Below, piece by piece: positions 21,971 through 33,712 of a stretch of 64,000 nucleotides of DNA. Source of the stretch: Sweltsa coloradensis (taxonomy: Eukaryota; Arthropoda; Insecta; Plecoptera; Chloroperlidae). Position 1 is the first letter of the stretch. Every line of letters begins with the position of its first letter. Made by a program: the position numbers and the translations under genes. The notes under the pieces are model-generated. The model had not been told where the DNA came from. It saw only the letters and a program-made list of their open reading frames with translations, and searched no databases. The stretch lies in the NCBI GenBank assembly GCA_024449915.1, contig JAMZAV010000891.1, forward strand, positions 124,001 to 188,000. The letters run 5' to 3'.

Positions 21971-22607
21971 AAAAACGCTTAAGTCCCGCCGCGTTGTTGG
22001 ATGAGCGTATATGGTGCATTGAGATGCCATGAGTTACGCGGATTTTCTGTTGTTCTGTGAAAAAATCATTACTTAGTCGAAGATTTTTTTTAATTAAATT
22101 AAATTAAATAAAAAATTAACTTAATTTTTATTATTAAATAAAACAAAATAAAAAATAAAGTTAATTTTTTTAATTAATCGTAATTTTTTAAAAAGAAAAA
22201 AATAGTAAAATTGCAATTTGTATAAAAAATAATTATTCGATTGCGCTCAAATTTAACACGAATATTTAAATTCATAAAATTAAGGTTCTGTGAAAAAATC
22301 ATTACAATCAAATAAAGCATCTAGGTGTTATAAGCCGAAGAAATGTTTTAAAAATCGAAAAAAGTCGTTAAATTGCGTTTTTTATGAGAAAAACTTTCCC
22401 GATTGCGCTCAAAAACGTGGCAGTTCTAAGTTCAGAGATTTCGAAGGTCTCCAAAAAATTTCATCGCAATCGGAGTATCGGTTTAGCCGGAATCGTGTTA
22501 ACAAACACACAAAAATACAAAAAAAAGAAAGAAAAAAAAAACATTCCGGATTTTTTTCTCCAGTGTAGTGAAATGGAATCTTCGCTTCGCTCGCTACGCT
22601 CATCCAA
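21971..22607 (+). mobile_element. Family-A repeat copy 4 (subtype A1)
   Basis: From AAAAACGCTTAAGTCCCGCC through GTTGTTGGATGAGCG to CGCTCGCTACGCTCATCCAA. The interior has the A1-type AT-rich units seen at 12469-13112 and 31500-32154, here in forward orientation. Non-coding. Confidence 0.65.
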
Positions 22608-22658
22608 AAAGGTGGGTAAATTTTTATCAGGGAGGGGGGAGAAGGCAATATTAATATT

Positions 22659-23439
22659 ACTAGGAAAACGCTAAAGTCCCGCCGCGTTGATGGATGAGCT
22701 TTTAAAGATTTTAGTTTGTGTGCGATATCTTTACTTTTGCAAGTGCTTTGTTTTGCTGCCTACGCATTGTAGGTGATTGTTGTCGAGTTTCTATTGTTTC
22801 TTGTCAATTGGTATTATTTACCGTAAAAAACTTATATTAAAAGCTTTATTTCTATAGATTCTGGCAAACTTTTTCAACTTCTTCTTTCAAAAGGTACTGT
22901 ATCACCATAACTCTAATGTCCATGTATAATATGCACGTTGTAGCCTCACCCGTTTGGTCAGAATTGGCCCAATTGGCACGAAAATATCGCACAAAAAATC
23001 AGAAAACTAATATTAAAAGCTTTATTTCTATAGATTCTGGCTATTTTTTTCAAGTATTTCTTTCAAAATGTACTACATCACCATAACCTAAATGTCCATG
23101 TATAATATGAACGTTGTAGCCCCACACGTTTGGTCAGAATTTCGCACAAAAAATCGAAAAAAAATCGTAAAAGTACGATATTCATGAGAAATATTTCTTC
23201 GATTGTACCCAAAAACGTGGCAAGTCTAAGTTCAGAGATTTCGAAGGTCCTGTCAAATTTTCATCAAGATCGCATATGCCGTTTGCCCGGTAGAGAGCGA
23301 ACAAACAGACAGAAAAACTAACAAAAAACAAAACACCCGAGCTATTTTTCTTGGGGTAACGTAAGTGAAAAACAAACAAAAAACATAAAGTCAAATTGAA
23401 GTCTTCACTTCGCTCGCTACGCTCGCTACGCTCATCCAA
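22659..23439 (+). mobile_element. Family-A repeat copy 5 (subtype A2)
   Basis: ACTAGGAAAACGCTAAAGTC at the start, CGCTCGCTACGCTCATCCAA at the end. The 170-bp interior block (TTAAAAGCTTTATTTCTATA and on) is present twice. At the 3' end the short CGCTCGCTACG segment is itself repeated. Confidence 0.75.
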
Positions 23440-23467
23440 TAACTGAACGTAGATACAGATTTATAAC

Positions 23468-24247
23468 ACTAGGAAAACGCTAAAGTCCCGCCGCGTTGAT
23501 GGATGAGCTTTTTAAAGTTTTAAGTTTGCTTGGGATATCTTTACTTTTGCAAGTGCTTTGTTTTGCTGCCTACGCATTGTAGGTATTCGTTGTCAAGTTT
23601 CTATTGTTTCTTGTCAATAGGTATTATTTACCGTAAAAAACTTGTATTAAAAGCTTTATTTCTATGGATTCTGGCTAAATTTTTCCACTTTTTCTTTCAA
23701 AAGGTACTACATAACCATAACCTTAATATCCATGTATAATATGAACGTTGTAGCCCCACCCGTTTGGTCAGAATTGGCCCAAATGGCACGAAAATATCGC
23801 ACAAAAAGTCAAAAAAACGTATATTAAAAGCTTTATTTCTCTCGATTCTGGCTAACTTTTTCAACTTTTTCTTTCAGAAAGCAATACATCACCATTACCT
23901 TAATGTCCATGTGAAATATGAACTTTGTAGCCCCACCCGTTTGGTCAGAATTGGCCCAAATGGCACGAAAATATCGCACTAAAAATCGAAAAAATCGTAA
24001 AAGTACGATATTCATGAGAAATATTTCTTCGATTGTACCCAAAAACGTGGCAAGTCTAAGTTCAGAGAAAACGAAGGTCGTGTCAAATTTTCATCAAGAT
24101 CGCATATGCCGTTTGCCCGGTAGAGAGCGAACAAACAGACGGAAAAAAAAAACAAACAAACAAACAAACAAACAAAAAAAAAAAAAAAAACGGAGCTAAA
24201 TTTTTTGGGGGGTCGGTGAAATTGAAGTCTTCGCTTCGCTCATCCAA
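23468..24247 (+). mobile_element. Family-A repeat copy 6 (subtype A2)
   Basis: Same start and end as copy 5 and very similar in length (780 versus 781 bp). Two interior 170-bp blocks, then an A-rich stretch with AAAC repeats, then GAAGTCTTCGCTTCGCTCAT. Open frames on both strands come from the repeat itself. Confidence 0.75.
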
Positions 24248-25481
24248 TTAACCGTAAAAAACTTATATTAAAAGCTTTATTTCTATGGATTCTGGCTAAC
24301 TTTTTCAACTTTTTCTTTCAAAAGGTACTACATCACCATAACCTTAATGTCCATGTATAATATGAACGTTGAAACCCCACCCGTTTGGTCAGAATTGGCC
24401 CAAATGGCACGAAAATATCGTACAAAAAACCAAAAATCTTATATTAAAAGCTTTATTTCTATAGATTCTGGCTAACTTTTTCAACTTTTTATTTCAAAAT
24501 GTACTAAATCACCATAACCTTAATGTCCATGTATAATATGAACGTTTTAGCTTCACCCGTTTGGTCAGAATTGGCCCAAATGGCACGAAAATATCGCCCA
24601 AAAAATCGAAAAAAATCGTAAAAGTACGATATTCATGAGAAATATTTCTTCGATTGTACCCAAAAACGTGGCAAGTCTAAGTTCAGAGAATCGAAGGTCT
24701 GTCAAATTTTCATCCAGATCGCATATGCCGTTTGCCCGGTAGAGAGCGAACAAACAAGGAAAAAAAAACAAAAAACAAACAAACAAACAAAAAAAAAACA
24801 AAAAACAACCGAGCTAAATTTTTTTGGGGGTCGGTGAAATTGAAGTCTTCGCTTCGCTCATCCAATAACCGTAAAAAAACTTATATTAAAAGCTTTATTT
24901 CTATGGATCTGCTAACTTTTTCAACTTTTTATTTCAAAAGGTACTACATCACCATAACCTTAATGTCCATGTATAATATGAACGTTGAAACCCCACCCGT
25001 TTGGTCAGAATTGGCCCAAATGGCACGAAAATATCGTACAAAAACCAAAATCTTATATTAAAAGCATTATTTCTATAGATTCTGGCTAGCTTTTTCAACT
25101 TTTTCTTTCAAAATGTACTAAATCACCATAACCTTAATGTCCATGTATAATATGAACGTTTTAGCTTCACCCGTTTGGTCAGAATTGGCCCAAATGTCAC
25201 GAAAATATCGCACTAAAAATCGAAAAAATCGTAAAAGTACTATATTCATGAGAAATATTTCTTCGATTGTACCCAAAAACGTGGCAAGTCTAAGTTCAGA
25301 GATTTCGAAGATCCTGTCAAATTTTCATCCAGATCGCATATGCCGTTTGCCCGGTAGAGAGCGAACAAACAGACAGAAAAACAAACAAAAAAACAAAAAA
25401 ACAAAAAAACAAACAAAAAAACACCCGAGCTAAATTTTTTGGGGGGTCGGTGAAATTGAAGTCTTCGCTTCGCTCATCCAA
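24248..25481 (+). repeat. Two tandem 5'-truncated units of the family-A repeat
   Basis: Units 24248-24865 and 24866-25481 each begin at CCGTAAAAAAC-type sequence about 160 bp inside the full element and run to the CTTCGCTCATCCAA end. They join directly to copy 6. Each again contains two 170-bp blocks. The result is a head-to-tail array of 3' portions, more like satellite growth than separate insertions. Confidence 0.75.
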
Positions 25482-26510
25482 CAAGAATCACAATCAAATT
25501 AGGGCCAGTAAGTTAACAAACTGAAAACAAAACTATGTAAATCCTAAATATATTTCAAGAGTTAAAAACTTATACAAAAATTAATTTATGATAAATGATT
25601 TAAATTATCGCTTAGGTGATGCATAAAGTACATGTAAATAATATATTTTATAACATATCCTTAATAAATAAAAATAATGCTTAATTTAGAAAATTAATAT
25701 CATCTAAATTTTGGTAAAAGGTAAGGAGCGAATGAAACCCGATAGTTGTTTTGTTAGTATGTTATGTTTGTTCACCAGGCAGATGGATTACGAAACTCTC
25801 ATCTCGATTATCTATGCATACAAACAAAGCTAAGACTTTGTATGTTTTCTTGGCGGATTATTTGAAGAGTGTCCACCCATCCAAGCATATAGGCTCTCGA
25901 GAAAAAGTATAGCCCCACTTGCAGGGAAGATAAAAACACAATCTGGATAAAAAATAAATCCAAGATTATTTTGAGGTGATAGCCATGTCGATCGCCGTGG
26001 TCTTCAAAGAAGGGTTATAAAGCCGAAGACGAAAATACTTCTTTATAGAGACCCCTCACTCAATGCACAACAATGCACAATAAGCTCGTATCTAGCAAAC
26101 GATGTTTGAGAGCCTAGCCAAAACTTTTGTGATAATGGCATAATATCTCTTTGGTTTTCCACGTAACGAAGGTCGACTCTGGTCAGCCTGCAGTGCGATT
26201 CTATAAGGAGAGCGTGTATATAGTGGTTCTCAACGAAAGAATGCAGATAGCTTGAAATTGTTTTACCAACCTAACAACTTTGTCAACTCTATTCACGATA
26301 GCTCAGCGTGGATCTTGCACACGGAGGAACTCTGTGATTTAGCACAGATAATTTTTGCTTGCGTTGGAAAAAGATTTCTCTTTCATACACAAAGACAACA
26401 TTCCTTTTGCCGCGCATTCATTCTACCCCCACCACTACAAAGCATCTGCATTCTTTCGTTGGAGCAAGTATATATCAATCGTTATCACCGCGCACTGCAG
26501 GCTCGTCATA

Positions 26511-26630
26511 GGACTTGTAAACTACAATCAAACTTACTAAACTGACTCTTTCTTAAAAAGGGCAATATTGCAACAGTGTTTCAAAACATGGGACTGGTAA
26601 ACTACAATCAAACTTACTAAACTGACTCTG
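26511..26630. repeat. 80-bp tandem duplication
   Basis: About 40 bp starting GGACTTGTAAACTACAATCA (26511) recurs at 26591 with one mismatch in that stretch (GGACTGGTAA). An 80-bp period with diverged spacer. Confidence 0.6.
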
Positions 26631-28338
26631 CAACAATGTTGCAAAACACCTCGTTGCATAGTCAATGGTGAGTGTAAGCTGTACCAAATTTTCAGCCATC
26701 CAAACTGTATAACTTACTTGTTTTACAACTTAGCACCCAAAATTGTCCAAAAAAGTAGCAATAGCGGATGTATGCATCAACCAAAATAATCATAAAGATT
26801 AGTTTAGTCTTTTCAAAATGAACTTACACTATAACTAGAGGCATGAAAATTTAGCGTTTTAGGTTATTGATGCTAAATCAGTGAGTATTAATTCTTAAAA
26901 ACGCTACAAAATGCTAAATTTACTGAAAATAAGGTTTACCTATACCAATTGAGAATTGGTTTAGCATTGTATTCTAATGTTTAAAGTGACTACATTGAAT
27001 TGAAATGTTCCTATAAAGCATAATTTGAATTCATTCCCCATTAAAATACAAGATAAACTCCCCACATTTGGGGTTTTGGCTACAAATTAATGCTACAAAA
27101 TGCTAAATTTAGAAAAATTAATGCTAAATATTCAGAATATAAATGCTATTTTTTCATAGCTCTAAACTACTGTGTTAGGCATATTTTGGGATACATATTT
27201 TGGGAGGCCTTAGGGAACTACTTTTTTCAACGTCTCGACGTCGTTGAGTTACAGACCTCAACGAAGTAATATTTTAGTCCAAGGAAAAACCACGTAACTT
27301 TTCCGGACCTAATCTTGTTTTGTGTCAAAGAGTTTGGTTTTCAAGTTGTGGACTCGAGGTGAATGTGAAGCTTGGAGCACAACAGAAAAGGAAGACGAAT
27401 GAAAGAGGTTCCGCCCTATCAGTATTCAGTCAACATATTAGACGAGTCTTGAGAGTCGCACCGAGACGCGTCGTGCTGGACCCTCGGATATCTCTCAGAT
27501 AGATCCGCCGGGATAGAAACGTACGACACTCCCTTCAAATAGGACGACATTCAGATCATCATGTAACTAATCCGTGGCTGGATTTAAAACAGTTTTACGT
27601 AATGTTGACTCTTCCGCCTGCAATCCTTTATGGTCTACCCCTGTCCCCAAAACACAGTTACCATTCTCTATTCTATTATTCATTGAATGTCTTTCTACCT
27701 ATGTATAAAAAAAGCTTGGTTCCTCATTTTGTGGGCAGTGCCTATTTCAACTCTCTTCATTCAAGCGGAATAAGAAGTTTTGTAAACCTGTCAACCCTTA
27801 ATTCCTCATGGTGAGCGCCACAGACTTTGGACAGCGTTGCCGATAAGGAGGCTCCACTCCGTTCAACACAATAGAAAAGCAATTTAAATGTGTCGTGTTT
27901 GAAGCGAGTTCTATTTGGCACGCGTGTCCTGGTGGAGGGTCCGGCGTTTTGACGAAGGTATAATTGGTATTTGAGTCAGCCTGTTTGTAAATTTAATTTC
28001 TTTGAGGGAAAAGCACTGCACACAAAGTGAAGATCCAAATTTTACTTAGTCATTCATATTTCATATTTCACTTTGCTTTAGGTTCATTTTAAGAAAACGA
28101 ATAATTTTATTTTAGGTTCATATTATGTGTGTAGTCGGCTGTTGATTTATTAAGAAACAAAGAAGAGATGGAAGCCACATATAGTAGAGGGCTTGTGAAT
28201 GATGTAATAACTACCTACACCATATACTACAAGTTATCATGGAATTCTCTTACAACCAAGAATTTGTGAAGCATTGCCCATATCCGGGCATTCATTGTGC
28301 CTACATGATAACTGTGCCTACTTTATCATTGTGCCTAC

Positions 28339-28442
28339 CTCCGAGTCCACACCGATGATGTACGACGGACACGGCAGGAACGCGGTGGTGTTGGCTGGGG
28401 TCTGTGGCCAGCAAAGCAGTCCATCCCAACTGATCGGACACT
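28339..28442 (-). CDS. GPCR exon 2: core of the hormone-binding domain
   Basis: The acceptor GTGTATTTCAG and the donor TCGGAG|GTAGGC bound 104 nt. Two bases complete Glu32, then 34 codons (33-66). CPISWDGLLCWPQTP has cysteines C33 and C42 and the W37-D38 pair that stabilises this fold in class B receptors. LPCPSYI provides C56. N49 lies in a glycosylation sequon. The exon ends in phase 0, matching exon 3. Confidence 0.95.
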
Positions 28443-30120
28443 CTGAAATACACAGTTATATCCGTCAGTTTGCTTATAATCAAACAAACATGAAGAGGGT
28501 AAACATTTTAACAACTCTTTTGCATATGTTAACAAAGTATACAATAAAGCTGCTGCTTAATGATGATTGATATGTTGCATGAGGCCTACTATATAAAAAG
28601 TGAAAACACACGTAATAGTTAGGCCTGTCTTCGGTGTTAATTATTCTTAGACATCATCATGTTCATAATATCATTGTGTCCAAATCACATTTTATTCCTT
28701 TTCTATCAATGTTACATGGTAATATCAAGTGGAAGGACAATAAAAACGCAAGCTCTTAAGCGGCTGCCAAATGATCAACATGTAGTTGCCCAACTTTTTT
28801 GCCCAACAATGTTGCTGTGAGTTGGTGTGCATTTGATAACATGCATGTTGCCTACTGCCCGCCAAACGGTCAAAGTCGAGCACCCGGCAACACCACAACA
28901 ATGTTCGTCTGAACTACTTGGCAATAAAAGTTAGCAACTTCCAATCAGATGTCTTCAAAGTATCACGTGATCATTGATGGTCGGTGTCACCACAGTTTCA
29001 CTATTTAGTTGCTCGCGTGTCGGGGATAGTAATAAAGTTGGTCAACTTTGTTGATCGTTTGGCAGCCGCTTAAAAGCATTCTCGACATAATTTAACAACA
29101 TATTTCCTCACTTTGCATCTGCGTCAACAGATATCTGATAAACAACTTTTAACAGTCAATCTAGTGGTGGCCGTGAAAACTAACTAGGTGACATAAATAT
29201 TCACATCCCGACCCCCAACACTTTACAAACTAATTTAACTCTACAAACAACTTACTTTGAAAACTAAGATTTCACTAACATCTTTAACCTATCATGGTGG
29301 GTCTAACAAACAGATAGTCAAGAATGACATAAGCTACTTGCTAAGTTTGGCCTAGTTTGTGGACCGATTACTGAATTTCACACAATTAGAATAGCTTTTA
29401 TCAGCTCAATTTCTGAATCTGTCCCCTAAACTCACCTTGCTTGAGATGCATTAGCGACAACAAGGGTGATTACTTTCGTGATGTTTTCGTCAGTTACCGG
29501 CTTAGCTCTACCCTCCCCCCCCTCCAACCCCCCCCTTCCCCTCATGAAGAGGGCTCGCCGCCTCACTCAGCCCGCCCTACTACTCACTTGGCTTGGCCAC
29601 GTGCCTAGATCAGTACGCATTAGCTTTTAGAGCCAAATTAACGGAAAATACCCGTACTTTTAAAATCGAAAACTATTACTGACCGAAACTACTGGGAAAA
29701 GAGCCACCAAATACGTTATCTGAGTACTGTTGATGAGAATAAAGTCAATTATACAAATGGCTGTACAGAGAGTATTGATATCATGAGAGTTAATGATAAA
29801 CTAAAGAAAAATTGCGATCGCCGATTGTGCGTAAATCACTCACCGATGCCTTGACATTTGCTCAAACATTAGCATATTGCTACGCTTATTCAACACCAGT
29901 ATGAATACGAGAAGAATTTTTTTGGTAATTGTATGTTTGTTTTTATCTCGATGGACATATTGCATTTTGAGTCGTAGCTCCTCCATTGTTTTATAATGCA
30001 ATCATTAATGGTTTGAGAATAAATGAATTCTCAAGGTATCAGTCACCAAACTTCGCACAAGCGAAACTTGCGTCACCTGTTTTACTTTAAATCAAAATCT
30101 TCTCAGCTATTAACATCTAC
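28443..30120 (-). other. Intron between exons 1 and 2 of those found
   Basis: Contains a MITE with TTAA flanks (28756-29073) and a C-rich stretch at 29513-29545. The rest is unassigned. Confidence 0.5.
28756..29073. mobile_element. MITE with TTAA flanks
   Basis: TTAA-GCGGCTGCCAAATGATC at 28756 is mirrored by GATCGTTTGGCAGCCGC-TTAA ending at 29073; the inverted match is about 27 bp. A TTAA target duplication is characteristic of piggyBac-like transposition, although the termini do not start with the usual CCC. No coding content. Confidence 0.7.
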
Positions 30121-30214
30121 CTTGTGTTGCGTTGGTCGCGCCCTCAATTAGTAGCTGGCATTCGTATTTCTTCCTCTCCAACACCTCGGCCTGCTCCGCC
30201 TCACTCAGGTTAAT
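30121..30214 (-). CDS. GPCR exon 1 of those found: N-terminal helix of the hormone-binding domain
   Basis: Donor CACAAG|GTAGAT, acceptor CGTGTTGCAG, 94 nt. Residues 1-31 read INLSEAEQAEVLERKK and then YECQLLIEG. This is the amphipathic helix that carries the first domain cysteine (C19), placed as in PTH receptors, whose counterpart also has a Glu/Gln-rich helix before its first Cys. Sequons at N2 and N28. The frame stays open upstream to an ATG at 30313, but MVLVHSLVMNSRL is not a convincing signal peptide. I take the acceptor as real and the start codon as lying in an unseen upstream exon. Confidence 0.85.
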
Positions 30215-31499
30215 CTGCAACACGTGGTTTATACATCTCGCGTTAGATTCAGAGATGTGTTGTGTGCTAATAGACAGACGCGAGTTCATTACAAGAGAGT
30301 GGACTAGCACCATGAGGAGTAGGTCGAAATATACATATATATAAAAATAAAAAAATTTGAAAAAAACATCAAAATCATGAACGATGTTAAAGGAACATTT
30401 GGTAATGTAAATTTTTAGCCCTTACTGCTGTAAATACTTATGAAAGTTTTTTTTGTTAATTTATGGTGGAGGTGCCGGGTAGGACATTACACTAGGTAAT
30501 TCGTCCTGACTTTTACAAATGGTGGAGGTGTTGGATCATTCAATGTGAGTGTGAGAACGTAAACATCGGTTTTTATTTTTGGCGATACTTTATCAACCTA
30601 TATAGCCACATAATAATTTATAATAGTGGGCCTTAAGAATCTGCTTTCATTAGAAACATCTACAGAAATTAACATTTTTATACATCGAAATCGATATTGA
30701 AATTTTCGTGTAATATCGATAATTGAATCATATGTCATAGTCGAGCCCTAATTTTAAATACATTTATTCAAATTATTTACTTCTGCACAATTATATTTTA
30801 ACGAGGTATCAAGGACGCCCTAAAACACGCTGCCTGAGGCCGTCTTTACACACATACTACCCTACATCAGGGAAGGATGCAAATATAAAACGCCTCCAGA
30901 AACACCCAGTTGCCTAACTTTGTTAACAGAACAATGAATTAAGTCAAAGTTTTGTTTGAATATCCGAGAGACTTTTGACTTCAAACGAGACTCTATTTAC
31001 TTTACTTTACACAGTCATTGTTCGGCTCTGAGTGTTGAAGGAAACCGACCCAGTCTCAATCTCTCTGTTAGAAACTCGAGGGTGATGGGATGCGTTCACA
31101 GCCAGTTCTTCGCATTTCAGACGTTTTATCCAAGCACAGTTCGAGTAGCGCGAGTTAGCTGGTCGCGCAATGTAAAGCACAGACTGACAAAGAACGTTAG
31201 AAATAACCCAGAAGAGAAGTTGTCACGGACTCTATGCTGGGTGGCTGATTAATACATCGAATCACTTTGATACAATTAACATAGTTAATCACGTAATTGT
31301 TAAGTTAATTTAATTTTAAAATTGACATAGTTAATCATGTCATTGTTAAGTTAATTTAATGTAATAAATGATAATATTTATCACATATAATTCTTCCTTT
31401 CGTTTTTAATATTACAACCTAATGGCATGTTCGTCTATTCCGAAATGTTTTTAATTATTTCAGTTTGCTTTACACTAAGTTCTCGTAGTATAATTTAAT
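30215..31499. other. Upstream region or 5' intron, nothing assigned
   Basis: AT-rich. A plus-strand frame at 30956-31252 has no supporting signals. A duplicated AT-rich phrase (CATAGTTAATCA...) lies around 31280-31360. Confidence 0.4.
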
Positions 31500-32154
31500 T
31501 GGATGAGCGAAGCGAAGATTCCATTCTACTACACTGGAGGAAAAAATCCGGAATGTTTTTTTCTTTTTTTTCTGTTTGTAATTTCTCATGAAAATCGCAA
31601 TTTTACGATTTTTGTTCGATTTAAAAAAAAAATCCTTCGACTTATAAAACACCTACATGCTTTATCTGAATGTTATGATTTTTTCACAGAACCTTTATTT
31701 TATGAATTTATATATTTGTGTGAAATTTGAGCGTAATCGAAAAATTATTTCTCATGAAAATCGCAATTTACGATGTTTTTCGATTTTTTAAAATTTCTTC
31801 GACTTATAACACCTACTTATTTTATCCGATTGTAATGATTTTTTCACAAAACCTTTATTTTATGAATTAATATATTGTGTGAAATTCGAGCGCAATCTAA
31901 AAATTATTTCTTATAAAAATCGCAATTTTACGATTTTTTTCGATTTTAAAAATTTCTTCGACATATAACACCTACATGCTTTATCCGATTGCAATAATTT
32001 TTCACATAAGCTTAATTTTATGAATTAATATATTCGTGTTAAAATTTGAGCGTAATCGAATTTTTTTCATAAAAATCGCAATTTTACGCTCTTTTCGTTA
32101 AAATGACGCTTATCCAACAACGCGCCTGAAAAAGCGTTTGCGAAGCTTCCTAGT
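31500..32154 (-). mobile_element. Family-A repeat copy 7 (subtype A1)
   Basis: Starts GGATGAGCGAAGCGAAGATT on the plus strand (the inverted 3' end) and ends AAACGCTTTTTCAGG-type sequence in reverse near 32154. Three interior AT-rich units of about 150 bp contain CGCAATTTTACG and AAATTTGAGCG motifs. Confidence 0.65.
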
Positions 32155-33712
32155 TACCTTAATATTATTGACTATCGTCACGTAGTACTTTTATAGTTTG
32201 AACAGGTGATATGATCAACAAATACATAAAACATCTTATTATAAAAGTAGTTTAATAGTTCAATGAGCCAACTTGCCAGTGGATAAGATTGTTCCCGAGA
32301 GGCGTGTCTCCTGAACGACACGTTCGCCATGTTTATACCCACTCCTTCTTTATGTTCCCCTGATCCAGACTCGCCTTAGTATCTTCTCACGTCATCGAGA
32401 TGAAATTATTTGTAATTCAGGAGACGAACTGAACCGCAGCCCCTATCACTACTCGACGCGCTATCTGCAACTGCATTGCTTCTCAGCACTCGGCCATTGT
32501 GAGGGAGCTCTATACTACGCTTGTCAATTAGGAGGACTAATGGAGACAACTGCTCCCAATTTACTTTAGTAATTTGTGTCTTATTTCATTAGGCCAACAA
32601 GGAGTAACGTTTAAGTGCGATGTCATGCCATGCGAAACGAACTCGGTCCCAACATGTAGGCTTGAAAACCCTACGAGATAGGCTAATCAACGCTGATACA
32701 GATTCATATGTGAAGCGCATTAAAGTGAGTTTCATGTAATTAAATATTTTGTATTTCCTTATCTTTGATTGAAGTAAATTAATAAATTAATAATATTTTA
32801 TTATATGCAACATTGACGTTATAAATACTAATAACATACGCATGTGATATTTTTGTTGGTAAATATTTCATGCCGTACACCGCTAGTTTGTTAATTTGAT
32901 CACATGATTGTAAGATGACAGAAAATGAATATCACATTGGAATTCTATTGTTTTCAACATAGCACAAGTACACACGTGCGCACATTACGACTCGTCTGTA
33001 CAGAGCACCGACGAAGTAGCACGTTTCACTATTCTGCCTGTCTACACATCTTCCACGGGGAGTTTCATCTCGTCCCAAGGGTGGCATGTGTGTTAGTCGT
33101 GTACGTATGTGGCCCCGAGGTATCGATGTAGTAGCCCTAGCCCTGTGCACTGGGCGGAAGCCTGACAAGGCATCAGCAGCTATACCAACTTGACACCGAC
33201 ATTGGTCTATCATCATAGTATAACGTGAGACTTTATCCGGGGGCCAAGGGTTCGATACCTACCATCGGCATTCATGAATGAAAGATTTTCAAGTTTCCAC
33301 CAGTCGTTAACGTAAATTAATGTTAGAGATAAAGTCCTCTCAATAGCTATTATTTATTTATCAGATGCATATTACAACAGAGTACAAATACTCCACAAGT
33401 GCAAATCATAGCATTACCTAATGGATAGAAAACATACTAATAGACATTAAAATATACAACACAAAAAATACATTTAACTCATTAAACATGTGAAATTATC
33501 AATTTAAATGTGAAACTATCAAAATTATTAACATTAAAAATGAATTAGAGATATTCTTGAAAGAAAATAGAAGAACAATTTTATATGAAAGAAGATACTA
33601 ATGGAAATAAGCTAGTGAGTAAATTAAAACAATTCATTAATGCAATAATTACCTATTGTTCGTGACTCGAAGAATGATTACACCAGGAAAATGTATCGCC
33701 ACATTACGTACC
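32155..33712. other. Upstream region with a tRNA-like fragment
   Basis: A GC-richer stretch at about 32280-32540 and another at 32985-33200 have no recognisable gene. A tRNA-like SINE head (33205-33280) is the only repeat that I can name. The remainder is AT-rich. Confidence 0.4.
33205..33280 (+). repeat. tRNA-like SINE head
   Basis: GGGTTCGATACC (B-box-like) at about 33248 with a degenerate tRNA-like stretch before it. No closed cloverleaf. Confidence 0.35.

Larger units (their letters stand above)
21216..28338 (-). other. 7.1-kb intron between exons 2 and 3
   Basis: Contains a TA-flanked MITE (21240-21753) and a cluster of family-A repeats (21971-25481), including tandem partial units. 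An 80-bp tandem duplication lies around 26511-26630. The parts at 25.5-26.4 kb and 26.7-28.3 kb carry short frames (for example 26252-26545 and 27320-27502) without splice or homology support. Confidence 0.6.
5493..30214 (-). other. Gene body: PTH-receptor-like class B1 GPCR, 12 coding exons (5' end missing)
   Basis: Twelve minus-strand exons with GT..AG borders join, all phases agreeing, into 1482 nt with no internal stop: 493 residues plus TGA. In order they encode the extracellular hormone-binding domain with exactly six cysteines (residues 19, 33, 42, 56, 73, 95), seven membrane helices (about 127-405) and a tail of about 100 residues. Established family features are present: W37-D38 in the hormone domain, HMHLF in TM2, EGLYLH in TM3, CW in ECL2, PLFGVHY in TM6 and FQGFFVA..YCFLNGEV in TM7. 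KSTLVLVPLFGVHY matches PTH receptors better than CRF, calcitonin or PDF receptors, whose TM6 differs. Expected role by family: plasma-membrane receptor for a peptide hormone, coupling mainly to Gs. The ligand is not deducible. Missing: start codon and signal peptide. Several N-glycosylation sequons lie in the extracellular domain. Confidence 0.9.

Noticed and set aside
30110..30313. ATG at 30313 as the receptor start codon
   Set aside because: The resulting N-terminus is not a signal peptide and an acceptor AG lies exactly at the start of the homologous segment; kept only as a weak alternative.
32290..32400. Short minus-strand frame starting MANVSFRRHAS as a signal-peptide exon
   Set aside because: Not hydrophobic and no suitable donor in phase.
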